DNA from: an uncultured Ruminococcus sp.
Lineage (GTDB): Bacteria; Bacillota; Clostridia; Oscillospirales; Ruminococcaceae
Assembly (NCBI GenBank): GCA_947169885.1
Contig: CAMVRM010000001.1
Location: 106,306 to 170,305 of the forward strand
Length of the DNA: 64,000 nucleotides
Direction: 5' to 3'
Each line of letters begins with the position of its first letter. Position 1 is the first letter of the stretch. This document shows positions 8,566 through 17,372 of the stretch, piece after piece. The notes under the pieces are model-generated. The model was not told the DNA's origin, searched no databases, and saw nothing but the letters and a program-made list of their open reading frames with translations. The position numbers and the translations under genes are program-made.

Positions 8566-9258
8566 TTATGCTGTAAAGGTGGAAAGTACTTTTTCATACT
8601 CCGCTTCCATTGCAGGAGCAAGCTTGTCGGTCGATGAGAATGTAAAGCTGTACTTTGCGCCTTTGGAATAAATATCATATGTCATTTTTACAAGCACTAT
8701 CTCGCCGCCTGCAAGGGTGTTTCTGATCGTTTTTTTCAGGAACTTGTTTTCGCCTATCTCTTTTATGCCCGACTCTTCCTCGACAAAATCCATACCATCG
8801 ACAGAATCATAGAGTTCCTTTTCGGAGCTGAATCCGTCCTCGATACATTCTTCGATGCTGTGCTTGTTGAAGTAGTCGGAACGTCTGGGAGCGGCGATAG
8901 TCAAGTGAGGTGTGTCGTAGGTGAACTCACCGTTATCTGCGCCGTTTTTCACAGACGGATCTGTGAAGTAGTAGCAGCCATCGGCATTTTTGCCTTCCAG
9001 ATCTTCTTCGTCAAATGTATAGCCCTGAGCTTTGAGAGTTTCGATATAGCTGTCACGGTTGACCCACTTGCTGCCTTCTAACATAATGGTGTAGCCATCG
9101 CCGGAAAACAGTATATCCTGAGTGCCTGTGTTCTGTGTCTGACTTTCCCCGTTGGCGGAAGTCTCAGCCGATTTTTCAGGCTCGTCCTTTTCGCCGCAGC
9201 CTGCGAGCATAGCCGCAAGCATGAGAGCCGTGACACAGGCTATAATTCTATTTTTCAT
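8566..9258 (-). CDS. Lipoprotein of unknown function, paralogue of the preceding entry
   Basis: A 230-residue predicted lipoprotein with a signal peptide and lipobox LAGC at about residue 21, a short Ser/Thr/Asn/Gln linker, and a domain beginning with GYTIMLEGSKWVNRDSY. It starts at ATG 9258 after a GGAGAAG site. The stop lies 24 nt before the start of its paralogue, so they are co-transcribed. The 143-nt gap before it contains a TATAAT-like box within an 8-bp inverted repeat, so the pair may have its own promoter besides reading from ilvB. No enzyme motif is visible. Confidence 0.85.
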   Translation of the reverse strand: MKNRIIACVTALMLAAMLAGCGEKDEPEKSAETSANGESQTQNTGTQDILFSGDGYTIMLEGSKWVNRDSYIETLKAQGYTFDEEDLEGKNADGCYYFTDPSVKNGADNGEFTYDTPHLTIAAPRRSDYFNKHSIEECIEDGFSSEKELYDSVDGMDFVEEESGIKEIGENKFLKKTIRNTLAGGEIVLVKMTYDIYSKGAKYSFTFSSTDKLAPAMEAEYEKVLSTFTA

Positions 9259-9316
9259 TCTATCTTCTCCGTTTTTTTCCTTTTGTTATCCTATCTTTTT
9301 ATACGATTTGAGCTTT

Positions 9317-9350
9317 ATATAGCGCTCCTATAATTATACAATCGCTATAT
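9317..9350 (-). promoter_or_regulatory. Inverted repeat around a -10-like box upstream of the lipoprotein pair
   Basis: ATATAGCG at 9317-9324 and CGCTATAT at 9343-9350 flank a minus-strand TATAAT (9333-9338). This looks like an operator over an internal promoter. A -35 box is poor, so the promoter call is weak. Confidence 0.35.
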
Positions 9351-9401
9351 GAATGCTTTGTGAATTTTTTAGTGTATCTTTATTAAATTACTTATTTAAC
9401 C

Positions 9402-11021
9402 TTATAAAGTAGCAAAATCCTTGTCGACCACAACTTCAACGAGCATGCGTTCATCGGAGTTTGCAAGCTTGGAGATAGCTTCTTTCATGGTCTTTTCATC
9501 AGTGACCCTGAGTGCAGGTATGCCGTAAGCATCAGCGAGCTTTACGAAATCGGGTGAACCGTCAAGAAAAACTGCGGTCTGTCTGTCGTCATAGCCCTTT
9601 GTTTGAAGTTCTCTTACCATGCCCAGACGTGTGTTCGTCATAACAACAAGTTTAACATTGACATCATGCTGAACGGCAGTCGCAAGTTCCATCATTGACA
9701 TTTGCAGAGCGCCGTCACCGCATATCGCACAAACGGAACGTTCGGGTGCGGCAAGCTTTGCGCCGATAGCCGCAGGCAGGCTGTAACCCATAGTTCCCAT
9801 GCCGCCCGAGGTCACGAAACGTCCGCCGCTGCGGAAACGGTAGTCGGTGCAGGTCCATATCTGATTCTGTCCGACATCTGCGCAGATAACGCTGTCATCG
9901 GGCATAGCCTGCGAGAGTTCGTCGATAAAGCGCTTGGGGTTGACAGTTCCCTCGGGAACTTCTGCGAACTGTTTTTCGGTGCGAAGTGCGGTCAGGTCTG
10001 CGAACCAGCTGTCATGTCTGCACGGTTCTGCGATCTCAAGGAGCTGAGTGAGCACCTGTTTTGCGTCACCGACAAGAGGAAAGTCAACATTTATGTTTTT
10101 GCCTATCTCGGCAGGGTCGATGTCGATGTGGATTATCTTTGTGGTCTTTTCCAGTGCAAGAGGAGTGCGTACTGCTCTGTCGCCAACTCTTGCGCCCACA
10201 AGGAACAGTGTGTCGCAGTCATTTACCGCACGGTTTGCGGTCTTGCAGCCGTGCATACCCAGCATACCGAAGAACAGTTCATCATCGGAGGGAAATGCCG
10301 AAATGCCCATCATTGTTGTGATAACAGGTATCTGCATCCTGCGTGCGAGTTCCAGCACTTCGGGGACTGCGCCGCCTGTGAAAACTCCGCCGCCCAGACA
10401 GATGAGCGGTTTTTCGGATTCTTTAAGAGCGGCATAGACACGCTTTACCTGATAGGGATTGCCCTTGACAGTAGGTTTATAGCCCCTGATGTCGACAGAC
10501 TTTGGATATTTGTACTCGATGACCTCACGCTGAACGTCCATGGGAACGTCTATAAGCACAGGACCCGGTCTGCCTGTGCCTGCAATATAGAACGCTTCTT
10601 TGAAGATGCGCGGTATCTGTGCGGGGTCACTGACAAGATAGCTGTGCTTTACGAACGGCTCGGCAGCGCCTGTGATGTCTGCCTCCTGAAAAGCGTCACT
10701 GCCGATCTGGTCACGGTTCACCTGACCTGTTATGCAGATCAGCGGAACGGAATCAGCATAAGCAGTAGCTATCGCCGTGATAAGGTTGACAGCACCGGGG
10801 CCCGATGTTGCGATACAGACAGCAGGTCTTCCGGTTATCCTTGCGTATCCGCTGGCTTCATGACCTGCGTTCGCTTCGTGTCTTACCAGCACATGGCGGA
10901 TGTCGGTGTCCATAAGTGCATCGTAAAACGGGCAGATAGCTGCCCCGGGATAGCCAAAGACGACCTTTATGCCCTCTTCGGTCAAACATTTAGCCATAGC
11001 CTGTGCGGCTGTGATTTTCAT
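9402..11021 (-). CDS. ilvB: Acetolactate synthase large (catalytic) subunit
   Basis: A thiamine-diphosphate enzyme that condenses pyruvate with pyruvate or 2-oxobutyrate, the first shared step of branched-chain amino-acid synthesis. The 539-residue protein has the N-terminal GYPGAAICPFYDAL and VRHEANAGHEASGYAR segments, with the catalytic Glu in HE. Its C-terminal ThDP site starts GDGALQMSMMEL. It is slightly shorter than many IlvB proteins (about 560). The start at 11021 follows GGAGGCGATCG; the track-longer start at 11063 lies in the promoter region. First gene of the leftward operon, with a short leader that leaves no room for attenuation. Confidence 0.96.
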   Translation of the reverse strand: MKITAAQAMAKCLTEEGIKVVFGYPGAAICPFYDALMDTDIRHVLVRHEANAGHEASGYARITGRPAVCIATSGPGAVNLITAIATAYADSVPLICITGQVNRDQIGSDAFQEADITGAAEPFVKHSYLVSDPAQIPRIFKEAFYIAGTGRPGPVLIDVPMDVQREVIEYKYPKSVDIRGYKPTVKGNPYQVKRVYAALKESEKPLICLGGGVFTGGAVPEVLELARRMQIPVITTMMGISAFPSDDELFFGMLGMHGCKTANRAVNDCDTLFLVGARVGDRAVRTPLALEKTTKIIHIDIDPAEIGKNINVDFPLVGDAKQVLTQLLEIAEPCRHDSWFADLTALRTEKQFAEVPEGTVNPKRFIDELSQAMPDDSVICADVGQNQIWTCTDYRFRSGGRFVTSGGMGTMGYSLPAAIGAKLAAPERSVCAICGDGALQMSMMELATAVQHDVNVKLVVMTNTRLGMVRELQTKGYDDRQTAVFLDGSPDFVKLADAYGIPALRVTDEKTMKEAISKLANSDERMLVEVVVDKDFATL

Positions 11022-11066
11022 AAACGATCGCCTCCGAAAAAAATTATCAATTAAAAGATTCATTCT

Positions 11067-11095
11067 ATTATATCACATAAACTGAAATATGTCAA
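11067..11095 (-). promoter_or_regulatory. Promoter of the ilv operon
   Basis: On the minus strand TTGACA (11090-11095) and TATAAT (11067-11072) are both perfect, with a 17-bp spacer. The start of transcription would be near 11060, giving a leader of about 40 nt. The rest of the 329-bp gap to the next gene is AT-rich and holds the divergent promoter. Confidence 0.85.
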
Positions 11096-11218
11096 CCAAA
11101 AATCTATATTTTATTTTCAAAAATGCAACAAAATTTCAGCAAAGCATATTGACAAAAATCCAGTGTACAAAATTCATAGCAAAAGCTGTGTAAAACATAC
11201 ATTTTTGTAGATTATGTA

Positions 11219-11247
11219 TTGACATTTATTAAGAAATGATGTATAAT
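11219..11247 (+). promoter_or_regulatory. Promoter of the coiled-coil gene
   Basis: TTGACA at 11219-11224 and TATAAT at 11242-11247 are perfect, with a 17-bp spacer. They give a leader of about 95 nt before the gene at 11351. Confidence 0.85.
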
Positions 11248-11350
11248 AGAATGTGATACAGGTTTTTATGTGCAAACTCCGCTTTTGGCGTTATTTTTCG
11301 CATAAATCGCCTTTTCCAAAGCAATCTAGTTTTTAGGAGGATCTTCACAA

Positions 11351-12472
11351 ATGGCTGAATCCAGATTTATCAAAACAGTGACCTTCGGCGGTTACGACAA
11401 AAATGACGTTGACAAAAAGCTTGAATATCTTTATACTCAGGTGTACGAGCTGAAAAATGAACTGAGAGTCACAAAACTCAGTCTCGATGAGTTAAGAAAG
11501 GGCACTGACGAGGAAAAGGCTCATGAATCTATCCTTGCTGCCGAGCGTGCGAAACTTACACAGGTGCAGGTGCAGAACGAGACTCTGAGCGAGAAATACA
11601 AGGCGGCTGATGACGAAAACAAGCAGAAAGATAACACTATCGCCGCTCTCAAAGCAGAACTTGATGCTTTCAAGACTGCTAAGGAAGAAGTTGAAGGTCA
11701 GCTTAAAGCGCTTTCGGCAGGAAGTGATGCTGCGGCGCTCAGCACCGTGTTCATCGAAGCGCAGAAGTCTGCAAATCTGCTGGAAGAGACCGCAAAGAAA
11801 AAAGCGGCAGAACTTGAAGAAGATGCAAAGAAGCTGGCTGAGGATACTATCGACGAAGCTAACAACAAGGCTATGAAGATAGTTTTCGAGGCTGAGACAA
11901 GAGCGGCTGAGATAGATGCCGAAGCAAAGAACAGGTCTGAGGAAATGGATGCCGCTTCCGACAACCTGAGAGCAAACCTGCTTGCTGATGTTGAACGTTT
12001 TTCGGCTGAGGTAGAAAAGCTGAGAGATGTGTTCGACACGTTCCGCAAAGAAGGTATAGAAAAGCTGGACGAGAGCGAAAAACTGCTCCGCTCCGCTGAC
12101 AAGACACTTAAAGCAGGCGGCGTTCCGACGTTCAGAGACCCGAAGAAGTTCGATCCCGAATATCCCGAGGCTCCCGAATACAAAAAGATCAATGCTGTTT
12201 ACGCTTCGGACGAGAGCGAGGCTGAAAAGAAGAAGAAAGAGGAACTTGAAAAGCTGGCTGCAATGGCGGCTTCTCTTGATGACGGCAGCGCTCCTGCTCA
12301 GACAGCTGAGGTCAAACCTGCGGGCGGCATTGACTTAGCGGCACTTGCGGCACAGGCTGAGGCTCTTGACGGCGGCTCTGACAAGAAAGAAGAAGCAGAG
12401 GAAAAAGCACCTGCTTCGGGCGGCATCGACTTAGCGGCGCTCGCAGCACAGGCGGCGGCTCTTGACAGCTGA
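11351..12472 (+). CDS. DivIVA-like coiled-coil protein with C-terminal repeat
   Basis: A 373-residue acidic protein after a strong AGGAGG site. The N-terminus (FGGYDKNDVDKKLEYLY) resembles the membrane-curvature-sensing start of DivIVA/GpsB proteins. Residues ~25-250 form a long Lys/Glu/Ala-rich coiled coil. The tail holds two near-identical copies of GGIDLAALAAQA (about residues 320 and 356), separated by an acidic linker. There is no signal peptide or enzyme motif. It lies upstream of the sensory hydrogenase in the same orientation without a clear terminator between them, so the two may be co-transcribed. Role inferred only as a scaffold or polar organiser. Confidence 0.75.
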   Translation: MAESRFIKTVTFGGYDKNDVDKKLEYLYTQVYELKNELRVTKLSLDELRKGTDEEKAHESILAAERAKLTQVQVQNETLSEKYKAADDENKQKDNTIAALKAELDAFKTAKEEVEGQLKALSAGSDAAALSTVFIEAQKSANLLEETAKKKAAELEEDAKKLAEDTIDEANNKAMKIVFEAETRAAEIDAEAKNRSEEMDAASDNLRANLLADVERFSAEVEKLRDVFDTFRKEGIEKLDESEKLLRSADKTLKAGGVPTFRDPKKFDPEYPEAPEYKKINAVYASDESEAEKKKKEELEKLAAMAASLDDGSAPAQTAEVKPAGGIDLAALAAQAEALDGGSDKKEEAEEKAPASGGIDLAALAAQAAALDS

Positions 12473-12594
12473 TAAAGCCGCATCGCAAAAAAAGATAACA
12501 TCAAGTGTTCAAGGGGTGCGCTTTATGCACCCTGCGGCACGTTATGCACATATGATTTTTAAAGCAATAATGACCAAAGGAGTTGTATTATAAA

Positions 12595-14301
12595 ATGGCT
12601 GATCTTATTATCGTAAGACCTGACAAGTGCGTAGGCTGCAACGCCTGCGTAAGAGCCTGTCCCGCAACGGAGGCTAACATCACAAAAATACTTGAGGACG
12701 GGCGCTTTATCACAAGCGTCAACAATGAGCGCTGCATCGCCTGCGGTGAGTGCGTAAAGGTCTGCAACCACGGCGCAAGAGAGTATATCGATGACACTGA
12801 GGCTGCTATGAGCCGCATGAACAGCGACAAACTCGTTATCCTTGCTTCGCCCTCGATCAAGGCAGTTTTCCCGACCCAGTGGAAAGGTATTCTCGACTGG
12901 TTCAAGAAGAAAGGCTGCATCATATATGACATCGGTTTCGGCGCTGACATCTGCTCGTGGGCACACCTCAGAGCTATCCAGAACAAGAAAGTCGGCAACA
13001 TCATCACTCAGCCCTGTCCTGCTATCGTAAAGTATATCGAGACATACCAGCCAAAACTGCTGCCTAACCTTTCACCTATACACAGCCCGACAATGTGCGA
13101 AGCTACATACGTCAGAAAATACCTCAGAAGAAATAATCCTATCGCTGTTCTTTCGCCTTGTATCGCAAAGAAGAACGAGATCATGGACACAGGGCTTATC
13201 GAGTACAACATCACTTATAAGAAGCTTATGGAGTACTTCGACAAAAATGACATAAGGATACCGACCAACTCCGCACAGGATCTTGAATATCCTTTTGACG
13301 ATCAGCAGGGTCAGCTTGGCAGCATCTACCCTCGTCCGGGCGGACTCAGAGACAACCTCTGGGCTTTTGACCCCGAGATAAACGTCACCACTTCCGAGGG
13401 TGTTCACAGGATATATCCCGAACTTGATATGTATGCGCTTATGCCCGAGTTCAAGCACCCCGAAGTGTTTGATATTCTTTCGTGTGAATTCGGCTGCAAC
13501 ATCGGTCCTGCATCGGGCACAAATCAGACGGTATTTGACGTTATGACGACCATGAAAGAAGTCGAGAAGAACGCTAAGAAGCGCCGTAAGACCAGCGGTG
13601 CGTTCAACAGGGGCGAGGACAAGCTTTACAAGAAGTTTGACGATGAACTGAGACTTGCTGACTTCATGAGAAACTATCGCCCTCAGAAGCCTACTCCCGT
13701 TCCTACCGACAAGCAGTTAGAGAGCGTTTACGAACTCATGGGCAAGTACACAGAGGCTGACCGCACATATAACTGTCATGCCTGCGGTCACAAGAGCTGC
13801 CGTGAAATGGCTATCTCGATTTACAGAGGTCTTAACACTCCCGAAAACTGCATAGTTCATGCTAAGAATGTTCTGCTTGCAAGACACAGCGCTTTGCAGG
13901 AGCAGCACGAAAAGCTTGCGGAGATCACCAGCGAGTGTCTTGCTCTGTCTGACAAGCTGAAAACTGACGTTGACATGATAACCGAAAATATGTCGAACAT
14001 CGGCGAAGCAAACTCCAAGACCCACGAAAGAGCAGGCGTTGTTAACAATCTTCTTCAGAACGTTGTTACTTTCTGCAAGGGCAACCCGACTATGGACGCA
14101 GGAAGCGTTCAGCAGCTTATCGGCATTCTTGAAACGACTATCAAGGCGTTCGGCGCACTTGACGAAAATGTTACTAAGACTGCTGAAAGTTCGCAGCTTA
14201 TCACCGAGTCGGTAAATCAGATAACTCAGCTTGTTGAACAGCTCAACGAAACACTGCACAAGACAAACGAATCATCTGCCAAGAAGATCGAAACCGAATA
14301 A
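12595..14301 (+). CDS. [FeFe] hydrogenase of sensory type (HydS-like) with coiled-coil tail
   Basis: Two N-terminal 4Fe-4S motifs are seen: Cys 12/15/18/22 and Cys 47/50/53/57. An H-cluster domain follows with altered motifs: TQPCPA (~137), SPCIAKKNE (~187) and LSCEFGCNIG (~295). After it comes a 4Fe-4S motif YNCHACGHKSC (~391) with a later Cys at ~418. The last ~140 residues are a coiled coil resembling a chemoreceptor signalling helix. Catalytic HydA proteins have TSCCPxW in the first motif. The substitution here and the signalling-like tail fit putative H2-sensing hydrogenases such as HydS of Ruminococcus albus. ATG 12595 is preferred over TTG 12583, which touches the AAGGAG site. No HydE/F/G genes are nearby. 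Confidence 0.85.
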   Translation: MADLIIVRPDKCVGCNACVRACPATEANITKILEDGRFITSVNNERCIACGECVKVCNHGAREYIDDTEAAMSRMNSDKLVILASPSIKAVFPTQWKGILDWFKKKGCIIYDIGFGADICSWAHLRAIQNKKVGNIITQPCPAIVKYIETYQPKLLPNLSPIHSPTMCEATYVRKYLRRNNPIAVLSPCIAKKNEIMDTGLIEYNITYKKLMEYFDKNDIRIPTNSAQDLEYPFDDQQGQLGSIYPRPGGLRDNLWAFDPEINVTTSEGVHRIYPELDMYALMPEFKHPEVFDILSCEFGCNIGPASGTNQTVFDVMTTMKEVEKNAKKRRKTSGAFNRGEDKLYKKFDDELRLADFMRNYRPQKPTPVPTDKQLESVYELMGKYTEADRTYNCHACGHKSCREMAISIYRGLNTPENCIVHAKNVLLARHSALQEQHEKLAEITSECLALSDKLKTDVDMITENMSNIGEANSKTHERAGVVNNLLQNVVTFCKGNPTMDAGSVQQLIGILETTIKAFGALDENVTKTAESSQLITESVNQITQLVEQLNETLHKTNESSAKKIETE

Positions 14302-14308
14302 GGATAAT

Positions 14309-14345
14309 GAGCCGTCTGTGAGAAAGTTTGCAGACGGCTTTTTGT
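14309..14345 (+). terminator. Terminator of the hydrogenase gene
   Basis: AGCCGTCTG at 14310-14318 pairs with CAGACGGCT at 14331-14339 and is followed by five T. Confidence 0.85.
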
Positions 14346-14488
14346 ATATACGAATATATTTTTCTGTTATGCACAAATCGAGAGCTGGAAATTTATAATT
14401 GTTGCATAAAAATAGGGCTGTTTGGGGAACTTTTGAAGTTTTTTGCATAATTTATTTACCAAACTTGCAGATTTTTACTAAAAAGGTC

Positions 14489-14517
14489 TTGACTTTAATG
14501 TGGAAAAGTTATATAAT
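14489..14517 (+). promoter_or_regulatory. Promoter of serC
   Basis: TTGACT at 14489-14494 and TATAAT at 14512-14517 are 17 bp apart. The predicted leader contains a hairpin, TTATCGG with CCGATAA (about 14529-14555), about 40 nt before the serC start. Confidence 0.75.
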
Positions 14518-14593
14518 ATAATATGGTATTATCGGTAAGTCATATTGCCGATAAAATATATACTATGTCAAATTATACATGGAGGTTTTTACA

Positions 14594-15679
14594 ATGGGCA
14601 GAGTTTACAATTTCAGCGCAGGTCCTGCTGTACTTCCCGAAGAGGTACTGAAAGAAGCAGCAGAGGAGATGCTCGACTATAAGGGTACGGGTATGTCCGT
14701 TATGGAGATGAGCCACCGTTCCAAGGCTTATGACGAGATCATCAAGGACGCTGAGAAGGATCTCAGAGAACTGATGAACATTCCTGACAACTACAAGGTC
14801 ATCTTCGTACAGGGCGGCGCTTCGCTCGTTTTCGCAGAAGTTCCTATGAACCTGATGAAGAACGGCAAGGCTGCATACATCATCACCGGTCAGTGGGCTA
14901 AGAAGGCTGCTGCTGAGGCTGAGAAGTACGGCGAGGTAGTAAGAGTTGCTTCCTCCGCAGACAAGACTTTCTCCTATATCCCCGACTGCTCCGACCTCGA
15001 CATCCCCGAGGACGCAGACTATGTTTACATCTGCGAGAACAACACCATTTACGGCACAAAGTTCTGGGAGCTGCCCAACACCAAGGGTCACGAGCTTGTA
15101 GCTGACCTTTCCAGCTGCTTCCTGTCTGAGCCTGTTGACGTTACAAAGTACGGCGTGGTTTACGGCGGCGTTCAGAAGAACGTTGGTCCTGCCGGCGTTC
15201 AGATCATCATCGTTCGTGAGGATCTTATCGCTGACGGTCCTGCATTCAAGCAGACCCCGACCATGTGCGACTGGAAGATACAGGCTGACAACAACTCGCT
15301 CTACAACACTCCTCCCTGCTACGGCATCTACATCTGCGGCAAGGTATTCAAGTGGATCAAGAAGATGGGCGGCCTTGAGGGCATGAAGGCTCACAACGAG
15401 AAGAAGGCTAAGATCCTGTATGACTTCCTCGATGAGAGCAAGCTGTTCAAGGGCACTGTTGAGAAGAAGGATCGTTCGCTCATGAACGTACCTTTCGTAA
15501 CAGGCAACGATGAGCTGGACAAGAAGTTTGTTGCTGAGGCTAAGGCAGCAGGCTTTGAGAACCTCAAAGGTCACAGAACTGTCGGCGGCATGAGAGCTTC
15601 TATCTACAACGCTATGCCTATCGAGGGCGTTGAGAAGCTTGTAGAGTTCATGAAGAAGTTCGAGGCAGAGAACGCCTAA
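14594..15679 (+). CDS. serC: Phosphoserine aminotransferase
   Basis: A pyridoxal-phosphate enzyme that turns 3-phosphohydroxypyruvate and glutamate into phosphoserine, the second step of serine synthesis. The 361-residue protein starts MGRVYNFSAGPAVLPEEVL, the diagnostic N-terminus. It carries GGVQKNVGPAG around residue 195, whose Lys binds the cofactor. The start is fixed by the GGAGG site at 14581. The gene is followed by a DUF6440 gene and serA, so two serine-pathway enzymes are grouped; serB is not in the window. An 81-bp dispersed repeat begins two bases after its stop codon. Confidence 0.97.
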   Translation: MGRVYNFSAGPAVLPEEVLKEAAEEMLDYKGTGMSVMEMSHRSKAYDEIIKDAEKDLRELMNIPDNYKVIFVQGGASLVFAEVPMNLMKNGKAAYIITGQWAKKAAAEAEKYGEVVRVASSADKTFSYIPDCSDLDIPEDADYVYICENNTIYGTKFWELPNTKGHELVADLSSCFLSEPVDVTKYGVVYGGVQKNVGPAGVQIIIVREDLIADGPAFKQTPTMCDWKIQADNNSLYNTPPCYGIYICGKVFKWIKKMGGLEGMKAHNEKKAKILYDFLDESKLFKGTVEKKDRSLMNVPFVTGNDELDKKFVAEAKAAGFENLKGHRTVGGMRASIYNAMPIEGVEKLVEFMKKFEAENA

Positions 15680-15680
15680 G

Positions 15681-15761
15681 GTGCTCGGGCGCACGGCTCA
15701 TATCCCTCGCACGTAAGGTAGTGCAGAGTTGTTAGTTTGTGCGGCTCGGGGCTTTCATGAG
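15681..15761 (+). repeat. Dispersed intergenic repeat, copy A
   Basis: An 81-bp sequence directly behind the serC stop. It matches, with no gaps and about four fifths identity, the reverse complement of 20992-21072 behind the L,D-transpeptidase stop. Conserved blocks include CCCTCGCACGTAAG and GGCTCGGGGCTTTCATGAG. A small GCAC...GTGC stem is possible in the centre; in this copy the stem's second arm reads GTGC at 15721-15724. Confidence 0.8.
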
Positions 15762-15852
15762 TTTTGGGCTTTTAGGTTTTTGGGCTTTGGCTCAGTTAAC
15801 GTGTTTTATGGTTCGGATTGCGGACTGTGAAAATTACGATCAATTTGCATTA

Positions 15853-15896
15853 TGGGAGCAGACGGCGTATAAAAACACGTCTGTCTGCTCTTTGTG
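15853..15896 (+). terminator. Hairpin before the DUF6440 gene, possible weak terminator
   Basis: GAGCAGAC near 15856 pairs with GTCTGCTC near 15887 and is followed by TTTGT. The T run is short, so read-through into the next gene is likely. Confidence 0.4.
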
Positions 15897-15926
15897 CTTA
15901 TATTCTTAAAGAAAGGCTGTGACGTT

Positions 15927-16142
15927 ATGGAACTTACATTCAACGAAAAGGCAGATTCTACAAAGCGCTTTATCGTTTCGGCATCGAACGGAACTGACAA
16001 CGAGTTTCAGGAGATAAAGGTGCTTGTTGACATCATCACAGGTGTTAATTACCTTTATGTAAGAGGAAGCGGTGAGGGCGCAGGTCTGTCGGTAATGGTT
16101 GACGGAAGCGGAAAACCTATCGTCACGCCCGTTAATCATTGA
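15927..16142 (+). CDS. DUF6440-like small protein
   Basis: A 71-residue protein starting at ATG 15927 after a GAAAGG site. An in-frame start at 15894 is rejected because it has no ribosome site and falls at the foot of a hairpin. Its sequence, with KRFIVSASNG, VDIITGVNYLYVRG and DGSGKPIV, matches the pattern I know for the DUF6440 family of small proteins common in gut Firmicutes. These have no established function. It lies between serC and serA and is probably transcribed with them. Confidence 0.75.
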   Translation: MELTFNEKADSTKRFIVSASNGTDNEFQEIKVLVDIITGVNYLYVRGSGEGAGLSVMVDGSGKPIVTPVNH

Positions 16143-16220
16143 GGTGATAACTATCGGCTGCCGATAGTCACTGCTATAAATGGTTATAACGAATAATAAT
16201 ACAGAAAGGTACGAAGTAAA

Positions 16221-17372
16221 ATGTTTAATATTCTTACTCTTAACAAGATCGCTGCTTGCGGAACTTCGATCTTCGATGACAAGTACACCGTTGGCGATGC
16301 TGTGGAGAACCCCACAGGTATAATGGTTCGTTCTGCTAAGATGCACGACATGGAGTTCGGCTCTGACCTGCTGGCTATCGCAAGAGCAGGCGCAGGCGTT
16401 AACAATATCCCTGTTGACAAGTGTGCTGAGCAGGGCATCGTTGTTTTCAACACTCCCGGTGCTAATTCTAACGCTGTTAAGGAGCTGGCTGTTTGCGGTC
16501 TGCTTCTTGCTTCGAGAAAGATCCCCGAGGCTATCGAGTGGGCTAAGACCTTAAAGGGCAAGGGCGATGAAGTTGGCAAGCTGGTAGAAAAAGGCAAGTC
16601 CAACTATGCAGGCTGCGAGATCGCAGGCAAAACTCTCGGTCTTATCGGTCTGGGCGCTATCGGCGGCAAGCTGGCTAACATTGCTATCTCGCTGGGCATG
16701 AACGTTATCGGTTATGACCCGTTCCTGTCGGTAAACGCTGCTCTGAACTTAAAGCCTCAGGTAAAGGTAACAGCAAACATCAACGACATCTATGCAGAGA
16801 GCGACTACATCTCGCTGCACCTGCCGTACAACGCTGACACCAAGGATACCATTAATAAGGACACTCTTGCACTTTGCAAGGACGGCGTTCGCATCCTGAA
16901 CTTCGCAAGAGGCGAGCTGGTAAACGGCGCTGCTATCGTTGAGGCTCTTGGCAGCGGCAAGGTAGCAAGATACGTTGTTGACTTCCCCAGCGATGAGGTT
17001 CTCGGCGTTGACGGCGTTGTTGCTATCCCTCATCTGGGCGCTTCCACCGAGGAGAGCGAGGATAACTGCGCAGTTATGGCTGCTAACGAGCTTATCGCTT
17101 ACATTGAAAAAGGCGCTATCATCAACAGCGTCAACTTCCCGAACATCGAGCTTGCTAAGACAGGCGATGCTTTGGTTTGCGTTCTGCACAAGAATGTTCC
17201 TGCACTTATTTCTCAGATCACAACTGCTGTTGCTGACAAGGGCGCTAACATCGAGAACATGGTAAACAAGTCCAAGAAGGACTGGAGCTGCACCATGCTG
17301 GACGTTAACGGCGAGGCTGACATCGAAGCTATCAAGGCTATCGACGGCGTTGTAAAGGTAAGAGTTCTTTAA
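16221..17372 (+). CDS. serA: D-3-phosphoglycerate dehydrogenase
   Basis: Oxidises 3-phosphoglycerate to 3-phosphohydroxypyruvate with NAD, the committed step of serine synthesis. The 383-residue protein has ARAGAGVNNIP in the substrate domain, the nucleotide-binding GLIGLGAIGGKLANIA near residue 145, the catalytic region with NFARGELVNG and PHLGAST, and a C-terminal ACT-type domain of about 65 residues that may sense serine. It is the short ACT form rather than the longer ASB-containing form. The ribosome site is GAAAGG. Its stop overlaps the start of the next gene by one base. Confidence 0.96.
   Translation: MFNILTLNKIAACGTSIFDDKYTVGDAVENPTGIMVRSAKMHDMEFGSDLLAIARAGAGVNNIPVDKCAEQGIVVFNTPGANSNAVKELAVCGLLLASRKIPEAIEWAKTLKGKGDEVGKLVEKGKSNYAGCEIAGKTLGLIGLGAIGGKLANIAISLGMNVIGYDPFLSVNAALNLKPQVKVTANINDIYAESDYISLHLPYNADTKDTINKDTLALCKDGVRILNFARGELVNGAAIVEALGSGKVARYVVDFPSDEVLGVDGVVAIPHLGASTEESEDNCAVMAANELIAYIEKGAIINSVNFPNIELAKTGDALVCVLHKNVPALISQITTAVADKGANIENMVNKSKKDWSCTMLDVNGEADIEAIKAIDGVVKVRVL

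Noticed and set aside
9702..11054. 450-codon open frame antisense to ilvB, and similar long antisense frames over ilvC (6283-7182) and serC (14573-15694)
   Set aside because: They are shadows of real genes caused by codon bias, lack good ribosome sites and have unnatural composition.
11022..11350. Possible attenuator or T-box before ilvB
   Set aside because: The ilv promoter leaves only about 40 nt of leader, too short for either.
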